In this document: positions 38,270-47,298 of the stretch, in pieces
Layout of the letters: each line of letters starts with the position of its first letter
Position numbering within the stretch: position 1 is the stretch's first letter
The notes under the pieces: model-generated
Told to the model about the DNA's origin: nothing
Database searches by the model: none
Seen by the model: only the letters and a program-made list of their open reading frames with translations
NCBI RefSeq assembly: GCF_003491345.1
Contig: NZ_CP025512.1
Location: 1,674,001-1,738,000 of the forward strand
Direction of reading: 5' to 3'
Source: Neorhizobium sp. SOG26
GTDB lineage: Bacteria > Pseudomonadota > Alphaproteobacteria > Rhizobiales > Rhizobiaceae
DNA: 64,000 bases
Position numbers and translations under genes: made by a program

Positions 38270-40564
38270 TTAGAACTCTTCCCACTCGTCCACCGACTGG
38301 GCGACCGCGACATTGCCGCGAGCGACCGGTGCACGGCTGACAGCCGGGCGCGACGGTGCTGGCGCATAGACCGGTGCGGCCGGTTCTGCCGCGGCACGCA
38401 TGCGGGCTGCCGTCTGGCGCAGTTCGCTGACGGCGCTGCCCAACTGGAACTGCGACAGCAAGCCGCTGAGCCGGCTGCTTTCCTGCGCAAGGCCTGCCCC
38501 GGCAGCGTTCATTTCCTCGACCATTGCGGCGTTCTGCTGCGTCGCCTGGTCCATGTGGTTGACGGCAGTGTTGACCTGGGCAAGACCAGCGGACTGCTCC
38601 TGCGCAGCAGTCGCAATCGCATCCATATGGGCGTTGATCGTCTGAACCAGCTGCTCGATTGCGCTCAGCCCCTCACCCGTGTCGCTCACGAGCTTGACAC
38701 CTTCGCCAACGGCAACCGCGGAGTTCGAGATCAGAGCCTTGATCTCCTTGGCGGCGTTCGCCGAACGCTGTGCCAGTTCACGTACTTCCTGTGCAACGAC
38801 GGCAAAGCCCTTGCCGGCATCACCAGCGCGTGCGGCTTCAACGCCGGCGTTGAGCGCCAGCAGGTTCGTCTGGAAAGCAATCTCGTCGATGACGCCGATG
38901 ATCTGGCCGATCTGCTGCGACGACTTCTCGATCCGCTCCATGGCGGCAACGGCGTTGCGAACAACCTGGCCGGACTGGTCGGCATGAGCGCGAGCATCCC
39001 GCACGACATTGCGTGCTTCGGCGGTACGCTTGGAGGTCGCAACCACGTTCGACGTGATCTGCTCCAGGGCTGCAGCGGTTTCTTCGAGCGAAGCTGCCTG
39101 CTGTTCGGTGCGCTTCGACAGGTTGTCGGAGGCGTCCGAGATTTCCTTCGAGCCGCTGGTGACGGTCGAAACGGAGTTGCCGACGCTGAGGAGTGCTTCA
39201 CGCAACTGACGAACGGAGGTGTTGAAGTCGTGGCGCAGACCTTCGAACTGCGGAGCCAGCGGCTCGGTCACTTCGCAAAGCATGTCCCCACTTGCCAGGC
39301 GGCGAAGGCTTGCAGCCAGCGCACCGGTCGCCTGGTTGAGGCGAGCTTCGGCGTCGGCCTCGGACTGGCGCTGCATTTCGGCACGCTCGGCTTCCGAACG
39401 ACGGCGGGAATCGGCGGCTTCGGCTTCCAGCTGTGCATTGCGGATCGCAGCTTCGCGGAAGACTTCGACCGAGCGGGCCATGTCGCCGATCTCGTCCTTG
39501 CGGGTGACGAAGGGGATCGCGCTGTCGGCATCGCCGGCGGCCAGGGACGTCATGCGCTCACCGATCGTGCGGATCGCACGGGACAGGATGCGGTTGATGC
39601 CGACTGCCAGGCCAACGGCGACGATGACGAACCCACCGAGCGCGCCGAGGAACAGCAGCAGCGACGAGTAAGCGGCATCCAGCTTGTCATTGGCAAGCTT
39701 GGTCACAGCATTGGCGTTTTCGGACAGCAGATCAGCGACGAAGTCACGGCGTTCCGCCATGGCCTTCACCCAGTTACCGAAATCGGCAGGCGCAGGCATG
39801 TAGCCGGCATTCTTCGACATGTCGGCGACCGTCTTCTGGATCAGCGTGCCGGTCGGCGACTGCATGAAAGCGTCGAACTTGGCAACGGTTGCCGGATCAA
39901 CGAATTCGCGAACGCCGCGCTCGTAAACCTTGACCTGCATCAGGCCGGAGGCGAAGCGGAAGAACTCGTCACCGTTGAGGCTGCCGTTCTTCGTGTACTG
40001 CTGGCCGATACGGTTGAAGATGAGGTAGCCTTCGTTGAACTGAAGGAAGGCGTGGTAGCCCTGCAGCGCATGCATGAGCTCGCGGTCTTCCATCAGGTTA
40101 CCGGCGCGCGACGTGACGCCGATTGCAGCGGTCGACAGCGGCTGCATGTAGATCAGCGACATCATCGTGTCGACCGGGCCGGAGTCCACCGCAGTACGGA
40201 ACTCGGCGAGCTTCGAATAACGGTCGTCGACCTGCTTCTTGATGTCGGCCAGGAACGTATCGTTCACGCCGTTTGCAACGAGGGCGGCATAGGCGTCCGA
40301 GATTGCCTTGTAGGCATCATCGGTTCTCTTGCGTGCGGGAAGGCGCGCTTCGGGTGCGGCAGCGCTTTCAACCGGCAGAGCCATCATGAGTTCGCCGCCA
40401 GCGTTACCCAGCCGTTCGAGCAGCGCAGCGCGCGAAAGCTTGTCGTATTCGCGATAGCTATTGACCGTCGCCGTCACACCAAGCACGCCAACCGCGACAA
40501 GCGGCACTGCCGCCAGCATGAACAGCAGCACCCTGAAAGAAAGAGAGCCGAAAAATCTAGACAT
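38270..40564 (-). CDS. Methyl-accepting chemotaxis protein
   Basis: A 764-residue transmembrane receptor. Membrane segments lie at about residues 10-32 and 300-322. The periplasmic part of about 265 residues has an ERL...[10 protein letters not shown] pattern that loosely resembles nitrate-sensor (NIT) domains; this is weak. A HAMP domain follows (about 322-375), then the signalling domain with the hairpin tip [30 protein letters not shown] near residue 560-590. The C-terminus ends in EWEEF, the xWxxF pentapeptide that tethers CheR/CheB. No che genes are nearby. AAGGTGGG precedes ATG 40564. Confidence 0.95.
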   Translation of the reverse strand: MSRFFGSLSFRVLLFMLAAVPLVAVGVLGVTATVNSYREYDKLSRAALLERLGNAGGELMMALPVESAAAPEARLPARKRTDDAYKAISDAYAALVANGVNDTFLADIKKQVDDRYSKLAEFRTAVDSGPVDTMMSLIYMQPLSTAAIGVTSRAGNLMEDRELMHALQGYHAFLQFNEGYLIFNRIGQQYTKNGSLNGDEFFRFASGLMQVKVYERGVREFVDPATVAKFDAFMQSPTGTLIQKTVADMSKNAGYMPAPADFGNWVKAMAERRDFVADLLSENANAVTKLANDKLDAAYSSLLLFLGALGGFVIVAVGLAVGINRILSRAIRTIGERMTSLAAGDADSAIPFVTRKDEIGDMARSVEVFREAAIRNAQLEAEAADSRRRSEAERAEMQRQSEADAEARLNQATGALAASLRRLASGDMLCEVTEPLAPQFEGLRHDFNTSVRQLREALLSVGNSVSTVTSGSKEISDASDNLSKRTEQQAASLEETAAALEQITSNVVATSKRTAEARNVVRDARAHADQSGQVVRNAVAAMERIEKSSQQIGQIIGVIDEIAFQTNLLALNAGVEAARAGDAGKGFAVVAQEVRELAQRSANAAKEIKALISNSAVAVGEGVKLVSDTGEGLSAIEQLVQTINAHMDAIATAAQEQSAGLAQVNTAVNHMDQATQQNAAMVEEMNAAGAGLAQESSRLSGLLSQFQLGSAVSELRQTAARMRAAAEPAAPVYAPAPSRPAVSRAPVARGNVAVAQSVDEWEEF

Positions 40565-40585
40565 TATCCCACCTTATCATTTCCA

Positions 40586-40610
40586 CGGCAGCGGAGGGGC
40601 TCCGCCGCCG
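40586..40610. other. Strong hairpin in the chemoreceptor 5' leader
   Basis: CGGCAGCGGAG, loop GGG, CTCCGCCGCCG form an 11-bp stem with one mismatch, ending 22 nt before the start codon. No T-run follows, so it is not an obvious terminator. Confidence 0.45.
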
Positions 40611-40723
40611 TACCCGGGCAGGAACCTAGACCTAAGATGATAATGAAATGCTTTAAGCTTCTAGGAGTTTTGCAGGGTAAGATCTTGTAGTGCCACGGCG
40701 ACACCGTCCGGCCAGCGAGGCAA

Positions 40724-40753
40724 GAAAAAAGGCCCCGCCGTGCAGCGGAGCCT
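40724..40753 (-). terminator. Rho-independent terminator after ettA
   Basis: On the minus strand GGCTCCGC and GCGGGGCC (one G-U pair) form an 8-bp stem followed by TTTTTTC, 26 nt past the ettA stop. Confidence 0.88.
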
Positions 40754-40778
40754 TCGATTATTTTAGCCGTTCCGAGCC

Positions 40779-42428
40779 TTAGCGGGTCAGGCGCTTGTAG
40801 GCCTGGCTGCCCGGGTTCAGCGCATCGGGACCGAGGCGACGGATCTTGTCCTGCTCGTAATCCTCGAAGTTGCCTTCGAACCATTCCACGTGACCGTCAC
40901 CTTCGAATGCCAGGATGTGCGTGGCGAGACGGTCAAGGAACATGCGATCGTGGCTGATGATGATGGCGCAGCCGGCGAAGGCTTCGAGCGCACTTTCCAG
41001 CGCACCCAGCGTTTCCGTATCAAGGTCGTTGGTCGGTTCGTCGAGCAGCAGCACGTTGCCGCCGGCTTTCAGCATCTTGGCAAGGTGCACGCGGTTGCGC
41101 TGGCCACCCGAAAGGTTGCCGACCTTCTGCTGCTGGTCGCCGCCCTTGAAGTTGAAGGCGCCGCAATAAGCGCGCGAGTTCATGTCGAACTTGCCGAGCT
41201 TGATGACTTCGGCACCGCCGGAGATTTCTTCCCAGACAGTCTTGTCCGGATCGAGCGAGTCACGGCTCTGGTCGACATAACCGAGATGCACGGTGTCACC
41301 GATGCGGATCGTACCGGCATCCGGCTTTTCCTGGCCCGTGATCATCTTGAACAGCGTCGACTTGCCGGCGCCGTTCGGGCCGATGATGCCGACGATCCCA
41401 CCCGGCGGCAGCTTGATCGACAGGTCGTTGATCAAAGTGCGGCCTTCGAAGCCCTTGGTGATGTTTTCAAGCTCGATGACGACGTTGCCGAGGCGCTCGG
41501 AGACCGGAATGATGATCTGCGCGTCGCCCGGCCGGATGTTTTCAGCCGCATCGACCAGCTGTTCGTAGGCCTTGATACGAGCCTTGGACTTTGCCTGGCG
41601 CGCCTTCGGGCTGGATGCGATCCACTCCTGTTCGCGAGACAGGGTCTTCTGGCGACCGGCTTCTTCGCGCGCTTCCTGCAGCATGCGCTTTGCCTTGGCC
41701 TGCAGGTAGGCGGAGTAGTTGCCTTCGTACGGAATGCCACGGCCACGGTCGAGCTCAAGGATCCAGCCGGTGACGTTGTCGAGGAAGTAGCGGTCGTGGG
41801 TAATCATCATCACGGCGCCCGGGTAATCGCGCAGGTGCTTTTCGAGCCAGGCGATCGTCTCGGCATCGAGATGGTTGGTCGGTTCGTCGAGCAGCAGCAG
41901 GTCCGGCTGCGACAGAAGCAGGCGGCAGAGCGCGATACGGCGACGTTCACCACCGGAAAGGTTGGTGACGTCCGCATCCTTCGGCGGGCAGCGCAGCGCT
42001 TCCATCGCCATCTCGACCTGCTGTTCGAGGTCCCAGAGGTTCTGGCTGTCGATGATGTCCTGGAGCTTGGCACCCTCTTCCGCCGTCTCGTCGGAATAGT
42101 TCATCATCAGTTCGTTATAGCGGTCGAGCACGGCCTGCTTTTCGGCGACGCCTTCCATGACGTTCTCGAAGGCGGTCTTGTTCGGGTCGAGCTGCGGCTC
42201 CTGCTCAAGGTAGCCAACGGTCGCGCCTTCGGCGAGCCAGGCTTCGCCCGTGAACTCCTTGTCCTTGCCGGCGATGATGCGCAGCACGGTCGACTTACCG
42301 GCACCGTTCGGGCCGAGGATACCGATCTTGGCATCAGGGTAGAAAGACAGGTTGACGTTTTCGAGGATTTTCTTGGCGCCGTAAGACTTGTTCAGTCCCG
42401 ACATATGATAAATGAACTGGCGTGCCAT
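40779..42428 (-). CDS. ettA: Energy-dependent translational throttle protein EttA (ABC-F)
   Basis: EttA is an ABC-F ATPase that binds the ribosomal E site and gates early elongation according to ATP/ADP level. ATG 42428 (MARQFIYHMSGLNKSYG) matches the family start; the open frame upstream is not supported. Two ABC domains carry Walker A GPNGAGKST twice, signatures LSGGERRR and LSGGQRNR, and Walker B LLLDEPTNHLD and LLLDEPTNDLD. An arm insertion lies in the first domain and the linker KTLSREQEWIASSPKARQAKSKARI between the domains. The 549 residues match EttA (555). It has a promoter region shared with the divergent hydrolase. Confidence 0.97.
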   Translation of the reverse strand: MARQFIYHMSGLNKSYGAKKILENVNLSFYPDAKIGILGPNGAGKSTVLRIIAGKDKEFTGEAWLAEGATVGYLEQEPQLDPNKTAFENVMEGVAEKQAVLDRYNELMMNYSDETAEEGAKLQDIIDSQNLWDLEQQVEMAMEALRCPPKDADVTNLSGGERRRIALCRLLLSQPDLLLLDEPTNHLDAETIAWLEKHLRDYPGAVMMITHDRYFLDNVTGWILELDRGRGIPYEGNYSAYLQAKAKRMLQEAREEAGRQKTLSREQEWIASSPKARQAKSKARIKAYEQLVDAAENIRPGDAQIIIPVSERLGNVVIELENITKGFEGRTLINDLSIKLPPGGIVGIIGPNGAGKSTLFKMITGQEKPDAGTIRIGDTVHLGYVDQSRDSLDPDKTVWEEISGGAEVIKLGKFDMNSRAYCGAFNFKGGDQQQKVGNLSGGQRNRVHLAKMLKAGGNVLLLDEPTNDLDTETLGALESALEAFAGCAIIISHDRMFLDRLATHILAFEGDGHVEWFEGNFEDYEQDKIRRLGPDALNPGSQAYKRLTR

Positions 42429-42518
42429 CGATAAAAACTGCTCCGGGGGATTTGGGTTTGCCGCTATGTAGGCGATCTGACGCCCGGGAGCAATGCGCCA
42501 GCCGGGGAAGGATGACGG

Positions 42519-43475
42519 ATGTTCAATGAAACGCGGTGGTTTGATAGCCCGACCGGCGCGAAACTCGCTTATCACCACCAGCCTGCCACCATTGAGCCCC
42601 GAGGCATCCTGATCATCTGCCACGGACTGGCCGAACATTCGAAGCGATACGTCAACTTCGCGACCGCCATGGCAGCGGCAGGCTTCCATGCCTATGCCTT
42701 CGATCATCGTGGCCACGGCGAAACCACCGCACCCGACGCCCCGACCGGCCGCTTTGCCAGGCGCAATGGCACCGACCTTGTCCTGCAGGACGCCAAGGCC
42801 GTGCGTGAACTCGCAGCCGGCGACCACCCCGGCCTCCCTGTCCTCCTCTTCGGCCACTCCATGGGCGGCCTCATCGCACTCAACGCCGCCGCCACCTATC
42901 CGGAAAGCTTCGACGCGCTCGCAGTCTGGAACTCCAACTTCAATCCTGGCCTTCCCGGTCGGGCCGCGCAAGCGATCCTGCGGATCGAGCAGGCGCTGAA
43001 AGGTTCAGACGTACCGAGCGGTTTGCTCCCCAAGCTCACGTTCGGCGCCTGGGCCAAGGCGATCCCGAACCGCCGCACGGACTTCGACTGGCTCAGCCAT
43101 GATCCGCAGATCGTTGACGCCTATATCGCCGACCCACTCTGCGGCTTCGATGGCAGCGTGTCCCTGTGGCGGGACCTGTTCGAACTCACCTTCCGCGGCC
43201 CAACGATGATCGACCGGCTGCCGAAGCACCTGCCCGTGCACCTCATCGGCGGCGCCCAGGACCCCGCCACCAATGGCGGGCGCGAAATCCTCTGGCTCGC
43301 CGGGAAAATGAAGGCCGCCGGTCTCAGTAACGTCACCGCCAAGGTCTGGCCGGCAACGCGGCACGAAACGCTGAACGACACGGTGCGCGGGCGCGCAACC
43401 GCGGAGTTTGCAGCCTGGGCGCAATCGGCCCTTTCGCCTGCAAGATCCCGGGTGCCGCAAACCCAACCGGAATAA
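42519..43475 (+). CDS. Alpha/beta hydrolase (monoacylglycerol lipase-like)
   Basis: A 318-residue serine hydrolase with the nucleophile elbow GHSMG (Ser114) and the oxyanion segment ICHGLAEHSKRY near residue 34, as in lysophospholipase/monoglyceride lipases. The DHRGHGET segment (62-69) is also typical. The probable catalytic Asp is in GGAQDPAT and the His in PATRHET. No signal peptide. Substrate likely an acyl ester. GGAAGGA precedes ATG 42519. Confidence 0.88.
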   Translation: MFNETRWFDSPTGAKLAYHHQPATIEPRGILIICHGLAEHSKRYVNFATAMAAAGFHAYAFDHRGHGETTAPDAPTGRFARRNGTDLVLQDAKAVRELAAGDHPGLPVLLFGHSMGGLIALNAAATYPESFDALAVWNSNFNPGLPGRAAQAILRIEQALKGSDVPSGLLPKLTFGAWAKAIPNRRTDFDWLSHDPQIVDAYIADPLCGFDGSVSLWRDLFELTFRGPTMIDRLPKHLPVHLIGGAQDPATNGGREILWLAGKMKAAGLSNVTAKVWPATRHETLNDTVRGRATAEFAAWAQSALSPARSRVPQTQPE

Positions 43476-43572
43476 GATCATGACATTTATTCAAGTGCCT
43501 CTGGCACGGGCTGCGGTTATACAAAAGCACGCCAGATCCCAATCAAGCGAATAGCGCCGAAGCATAGAGCGA

Positions 43573-44778
43573 ATGACACCGACATCAGCAAAGAAGCCGC
43601 CGCTTGCCGGCATCCGCGTCATTGAGCTTGCCCGCGTACTCGCCGGTCCATGGGCAGGCCAGATGCTGGCCGACATGGGCGCCGACGTGATCAAGGTCGA
43701 GAACCCGGTTGGCGGCGATGACACGCGCGCCTGGGGCCCACCCTTCGTGGAAGGCGTCGACGGAACCAACCTTTCCGCCGCCTACTACCACGCCACCAAC
43801 CGTGGCAAGCGCTCGATCGCGGTCGACCTGAAGACCGCTGAAGGCCAGGAGATCGTCCGGCAGCTCGTCAAGACGGCCGACGTGCTGATCGAGAACTTCA
43901 AGCTCGGCGGCCTGGTCAAGTACGGCCTCGATTACGAGAGCCTGCGCAAGATCAACCCGAAGCTCGTTTATTGCTCCATCACCGGTTTCGGCCAGGATGG
44001 TCCCTACGCTGAGCTCGCCGGCTACGACTATATCGTCCAGGGCATGTCGGGTTTCATGTCGATTACCGGCGAGCCGGACGGCGAGCCGATGAAGGCAGGC
44101 GTCGCAATCGCCGACATCTTCACCGGCGTCTACGCCGTCACCGCCATACAGGGTGCCCTCATCCACGCGATGAAGAGCGGCGAAGGCCAGCATGTCGACA
44201 TGGCGCTCCTGGATGTCATGTCGGCGGTGCTTGCCAACCAGAACATGAACTACCTGGTGTCCGGCAAGGCGCCCACCAAGCTCGGCAACGCGCACCCGAA
44301 CATCTCCCCTTACGAGGTGATCCCCACCGAGGACGGCTACCTCATCCTGGCGGTCGGCAATGACGGCCAGTTCCGCCGCTTCTGCAAGATCCTCGGTGTC
44401 GAGGAACTGGCAGATGACGAACGGTTCGCCACCAACAAGGCGCGCGTTGCCAACCGCGGCGAAGTGCGCCGCCTGGTGGTGGCACAGACCGCCAAGTGGA
44501 AGAAGACCGATCTTCTCGCGGCTTGTGGCCAGAACGCGGTCCCTGCCGGTCCGATCAACTCGATTGCCGAGATGTTCGATGACCCGCAGGTGAAGGCGCG
44601 CGACCTGAAGATCGACCTTACGGCAGACGACGGCACCGTGATCCCGAGCGTGCGCACACCGATCGTACTGTCTGAGACACCGCTTGCCTACAACAAGCCG
44701 AGCCCGGCTTTGGGCGAACACACGGCCGAGATCCTGGCCGAGCTTAAATTTGGCGAAAAGAAAGAGGACCAGGAATGA
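43573..44778 (+). CDS. CaiB/BaiF (class III) CoA-transferase
   Basis: A 401-residue family III CoA-transferase. The N-terminus reads GIRVIELARVLAGPWAGQMLADMGADVIKVE, the CoA-binding hallmark, and the catalytic aspartate is Asp181 in AIADIFTGVYA. The family moves CoA between carboxylic acids through an aspartyl-CoA anhydride. Acceptor and donor are unknown. Its stop overlaps the next start (ATGA), so it is coupled to a ThDP enzyme, which suggests a CoA-activated 2-oxo or hydroxy acid is processed in sequence. Confidence 0.92.
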   Translation: MTPTSAKKPPLAGIRVIELARVLAGPWAGQMLADMGADVIKVENPVGGDDTRAWGPPFVEGVDGTNLSAAYYHATNRGKRSIAVDLKTAEGQEIVRQLVKTADVLIENFKLGGLVKYGLDYESLRKINPKLVYCSITGFGQDGPYAELAGYDYIVQGMSGFMSITGEPDGEPMKAGVAIADIFTGVYAVTAIQGALIHAMKSGEGQHVDMALLDVMSAVLANQNMNYLVSGKAPTKLGNAHPNISPYEVIPTEDGYLILAVGNDGQFRRFCKILGVEELADDERFATNKARVANRGEVRRLVVAQTAKWKKTDLLAACGQNAVPAGPINSIAEMFDDPQVKARDLKIDLTADDGTVIPSVRTPIVLSETPLAYNKPSPALGEHTAEILAELKFGEKKEDQE

Positions 44779-46424
44779 AGACCGGTGGCCAGTTGATCGT
44801 CGAGGCGCTCAAGGCAAACAACGTCAAGCGAGTGTCCTGCGTGCCGGGCGAGAGCTATCTCGCAGTTCTCGATGCCCTTTATGAAAGCGGCATCGATGTG
44901 CTGGTGTGCCGCCAGGAAGGTGGCGCAGCGATGATGGCCGACAGCTGGGGTCGCCTCACCGGCGAGCCCGGCATCTGCATGGTCACCCGCGGACCGGGCG
45001 CCACCAATGCCTCGGCCGGCTTGCATATCGCCAAGCAGGACTCCATCCCGATGATCCTGTTCGTCGGGCAGATCGGTCGCGAGATGAAGGAGCGCGAAGC
45101 CTTCCAGGAAGTGGAATACCGCCGCGCCTTCACCGAGTTTGCCAAATGGGTGGGCGAGATCGATGACGCCCGCCGCATCCCCGAGTTCGTCACCCGTGCA
45201 TTTGCGGTCGCAACCTCTGGCCGCCCCGGCCCGGTCGTGCTGACGCTGCCGGAAGACATGCTGGTGGAAGAGGTCGAAGCGCCGGCCGCCCAGGCCTATA
45301 CGCGGGTCGAGAGCCACCCCGGCCAGAACCAGATTGCCGCCTTCGAAGCCATGCTCAAGGAAGCGACGAAGCCGATGTTCATCCTCGGCGGCACCCGCTG
45401 GAGCGAACAGGCGGTTGCCGACTTCCAGGCATTTGCCAGCCGCTTCAAGGTGCCGGTCGGCTGTTCCTTCCGCCGCCAGATGTTGTTTGATCACCTGCAC
45501 CCGTCCTATGCGGGCGATGTCGGCATCGGCATCAATCCGGCGCTTGCCAAGGAGATCAAGGAGTCGGACCTGCTGGTCCTCATCGGCAGCCGCATGTCCG
45601 AAATCCCCTCGTCCGGTTATAGCCTGCTCGACATCCCCTACCCCAAGCAGAAGCTGATCCACGTTTATCCGGATCCGGAGGAACTCGGCCGCATCTACCG
45701 CCCTGATCTCGCCATCTGTGCAGCACCGGCAGAGTTCGTGGCAGCCATCGGCAAGCTCGAGCCGCCTGCCCTGCCGCTTTGGGCCGAACGCAAGTCGGCC
45801 ATGCATGATGCTTATCTCAAGTGGTCGACGCCGCCAGAAACCGGACCCGGCGAAGTCCACATGGGCCCGATCATGAACTGGATCGAAGCCAACGTGCCGG
45901 AAGACGCGATCTTCACCAATGGCGCCGGCAACTACGCGACCTGGGTGCACCGCTTCCACCGCTTCCGGAAATACAACACCCAGTCGGCACCGACCTCTGG
46001 CTCCATGGGCTATGGCCTTCCGGCCGCCGTTGCAGCCAAGAAGCTCTTCCCCGAACGCGAAGTCGTCTGCTTTGCCGGCGATGGCTGCTTCATGATGCAC
46101 GGCCAGGAGTTCATCACCGCCGTGCGCTACGGCCTGCCGATCATCACCGTGCTCGTCAACAACGGCACCTACGGCACGATCCGCATGCACCAGGAGCGGG
46201 AATATCCCGGCCGCGTCAGCGCCACCGATCTCGTCAACCCGGACTTCGTGGCTTACGCGAAGGCCTTCGGCGGCCATGGCGCACTGGTGGAGAAGACCGA
46301 GGACTTCGGTGAAGCCTACCTTCGCGCCCGCGCCAGCGGCAAGCCGTCGATCATCGAGGTGAAGCTCGACCCCGAGGCGATCACGCCAACCCGGACGCTG
46401 ACGCAGATCCGGAACAAGGCATAA
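44775..46424 (+). CDS. Thiamine diphosphate-dependent enzyme (acetolactate synthase-like)
   Basis: A 549-residue ThDP enzyme with the three-domain decarboxylase layout. The catalytic glutamate is Glu48 in CRQEGGAAMMAD, and the cofactor motif is GDGCFMMHGQEFITAVRYGL ending in NN (VLVNNGTYG), about residues 437-465. It is too divergent to call acetolactate synthase: no regulatory subunit gene is near, and a housekeeping ilv context is absent. With the overlapping CoA-transferase an oxalyl-CoA- or hydroxyacyl-CoA-type lyase is possible, but I cannot assign the substrate. Confidence 0.88.
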   Translation: MKTGGQLIVEALKANNVKRVSCVPGESYLAVLDALYESGIDVLVCRQEGGAAMMADSWGRLTGEPGICMVTRGPGATNASAGLHIAKQDSIPMILFVGQIGREMKEREAFQEVEYRRAFTEFAKWVGEIDDARRIPEFVTRAFAVATSGRPGPVVLTLPEDMLVEEVEAPAAQAYTRVESHPGQNQIAAFEAMLKEATKPMFILGGTRWSEQAVADFQAFASRFKVPVGCSFRRQMLFDHLHPSYAGDVGIGINPALAKEIKESDLLVLIGSRMSEIPSSGYSLLDIPYPKQKLIHVYPDPEELGRIYRPDLAICAAPAEFVAAIGKLEPPALPLWAERKSAMHDAYLKWSTPPETGPGEVHMGPIMNWIEANVPEDAIFTNGAGNYATWVHRFHRFRKYNTQSAPTSGSMGYGLPAAVAAKKLFPEREVVCFAGDGCFMMHGQEFITAVRYGLPIITVLVNNGTYGTIRMHQEREYPGRVSATDLVNPDFVAYAKAFGGHGALVEKTEDFGEAYLRARASGKPSIIEVKLDPEAITPTRTLTQIRNKA

Positions 46425-46452
46425 AAAAAGCCGGCGCAAGCCGGCTTTTTTA
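46423..46452. terminator. Bidirectional Rho-independent terminator
   Basis: GCCGGC, loop GCAA, GCCGGC with seven A on the left and six T on the right. It serves the ThDP enzyme gene (plus) and ridA (minus), and overlaps the former's stop region. Confidence 0.93.
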
Positions 46453-46470
46453 TGCTCTCTGGCCGAAGGA

Positions 46471-46812
46471 TCAGATAGCGGCGGTTACGGTGAACTCGAC
46501 CTTGTACTTCGGTGCAGCAAGCTTTGCTTCGCTCGTGGCGCGAGCCGGCGTGTTGGCCGGATCGACCCATGCTTCCCAGACAGCGTTCATCTCTGCGAAG
46601 TAGGACATGTCGGAAAGGTAGATCAGCGTCTGCAGGATCTTGGACTTGTCGGAGCCGACGGCTGCGAGCAGGCGGTCAACTTCGCGCAGAGCATATTCGC
46701 ACTGTTCCTTGACGGTCTCGCCTTCGCCGACCTGGCCGGAGAGATAGACGGTGTTGCCGTGGACGACGGCACCGCTCATGCGGGCGCCGGTTTCGATGCG
46801 CTTGATGCTCAT
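46471..46812 (-). CDS. ridA: RidA-family protein (reactive imine/enamine deaminase)
   Basis: RidA hydrolyses reactive enamine/imine intermediates such as 2-aminoacrylate. ATG 46812 has AGGAG seven bases upstream; the open frame upstream is not coding. The 113-residue protein shows VVHGNTVYLSGQVGEG and the C-terminal ARATSEAKLAAPKYKVEFTVTAAI, with the usual Arg-Ala-Thr-(x)-Glu near the active site (here RATSEAKLA). The conserved Arg binding the substrate carboxylate corresponds to Arg in PARATSE. It lies 70 nt after the DUF442 gene. Confidence 0.87.
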   Translation of the reverse strand: MSIKRIETGARMSGAVVHGNTVYLSGQVGEGETVKEQCEYALREVDRLLAAVGSDKSKILQTLIYLSDMSYFAEMNAVWEAWVDPANTPARATSEAKLAAPKYKVEFTVTAAI

Positions 46813-46882
46813 GGATATGCTCCTGAAATGTTGAGCTGCGGATGGACACGCTAAGGGCGAAGCCCAAGCGTGCAGGGAAAGG

Positions 46883-47221
46883 TCAGCCGCGGATATGCTG
46901 GCTCTTTTCGTAGATGGCGGTGGAGCGGGCACCCGAGCGGCAGAAGCCCAGCATCGGCCGCGGGAATTCATCGAGCGCGTCCACCATGGCCTGCACGCCC
47001 TGGGCATCAACACCCATGCGGCCGACCGGAATGTGGCGGATGTCGAGCCCGAGTTCCTTGGCGCGCGCTTCGATCTCGGCGAAGTGCGGCTGGCCGGGCT
47101 CCTCGTCGTCGGGACGATGGCAGACTACCGATTTGAATCCCATGGCCTTGATCTGATCGAGGTCTTCGACCGAGATCTGGCCAGTGACCGAATACTCGTC
47201 GTTGATCTGGCGGATATCCAT
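46883..47221 (-). CDS. DUF442/TIGR01244-type phosphatase-like protein
   Basis: A 112-residue protein with the CX5R phosphatase/rhodanese-like active loop in FCRSGARST and the SVVCHRPDDEEPGQP segment. It matches the N-terminal part of BLH (beta-lactamase hydrolase-like) proteins, a family known to couple to persulfide dioxygenase in other rhizobia. Here it stands alone. AAGGAGC precedes ATG 47221. Function unknown; a sulfur-transferase or phosphatase activity is a guess. Confidence 0.85.
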   Translation of the reverse strand: MDIRQINDEYSVTGQISVEDLDQIKAMGFKSVVCHRPDDEEPGQPHFAEIEARAKELGLDIRHIPVGRMGVDAQGVQAMVDALDEFPRPMLGFCRSGARSTAIYEKSQHIRG

Positions 47222-47298
47222 GGCTGATGCTCCTTTATGGAAGAGGCGCAAGCTTTACGACGGTGGGACTGGAGCGTCAATTGCTCTTGGACGCGGAC

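Noticed and set aside
38168-40690. 840-codon plus-strand open frame
   Set aside because: Antisense to the chemoreceptor gene; a by-product of GC-rich codon use.
42429-42971. N-terminal extension of the EttA frame
   Set aside because: EttA family start is at 42428; the extension is antisense to the hydrolase gene and lacks domain similarity.
43573-46424. Oxalate degradation pair (frc/oxc)
   Set aside because: Tempting from gene order, but I see no residue-level evidence that the ThDP enzyme is oxalyl-CoA decarboxylase; left as unknown.
44688-46439. 583-codon minus-strand open frame
   Set aside because: Antisense to the ThDP enzyme gene, no ribosome site or recognisable domain.
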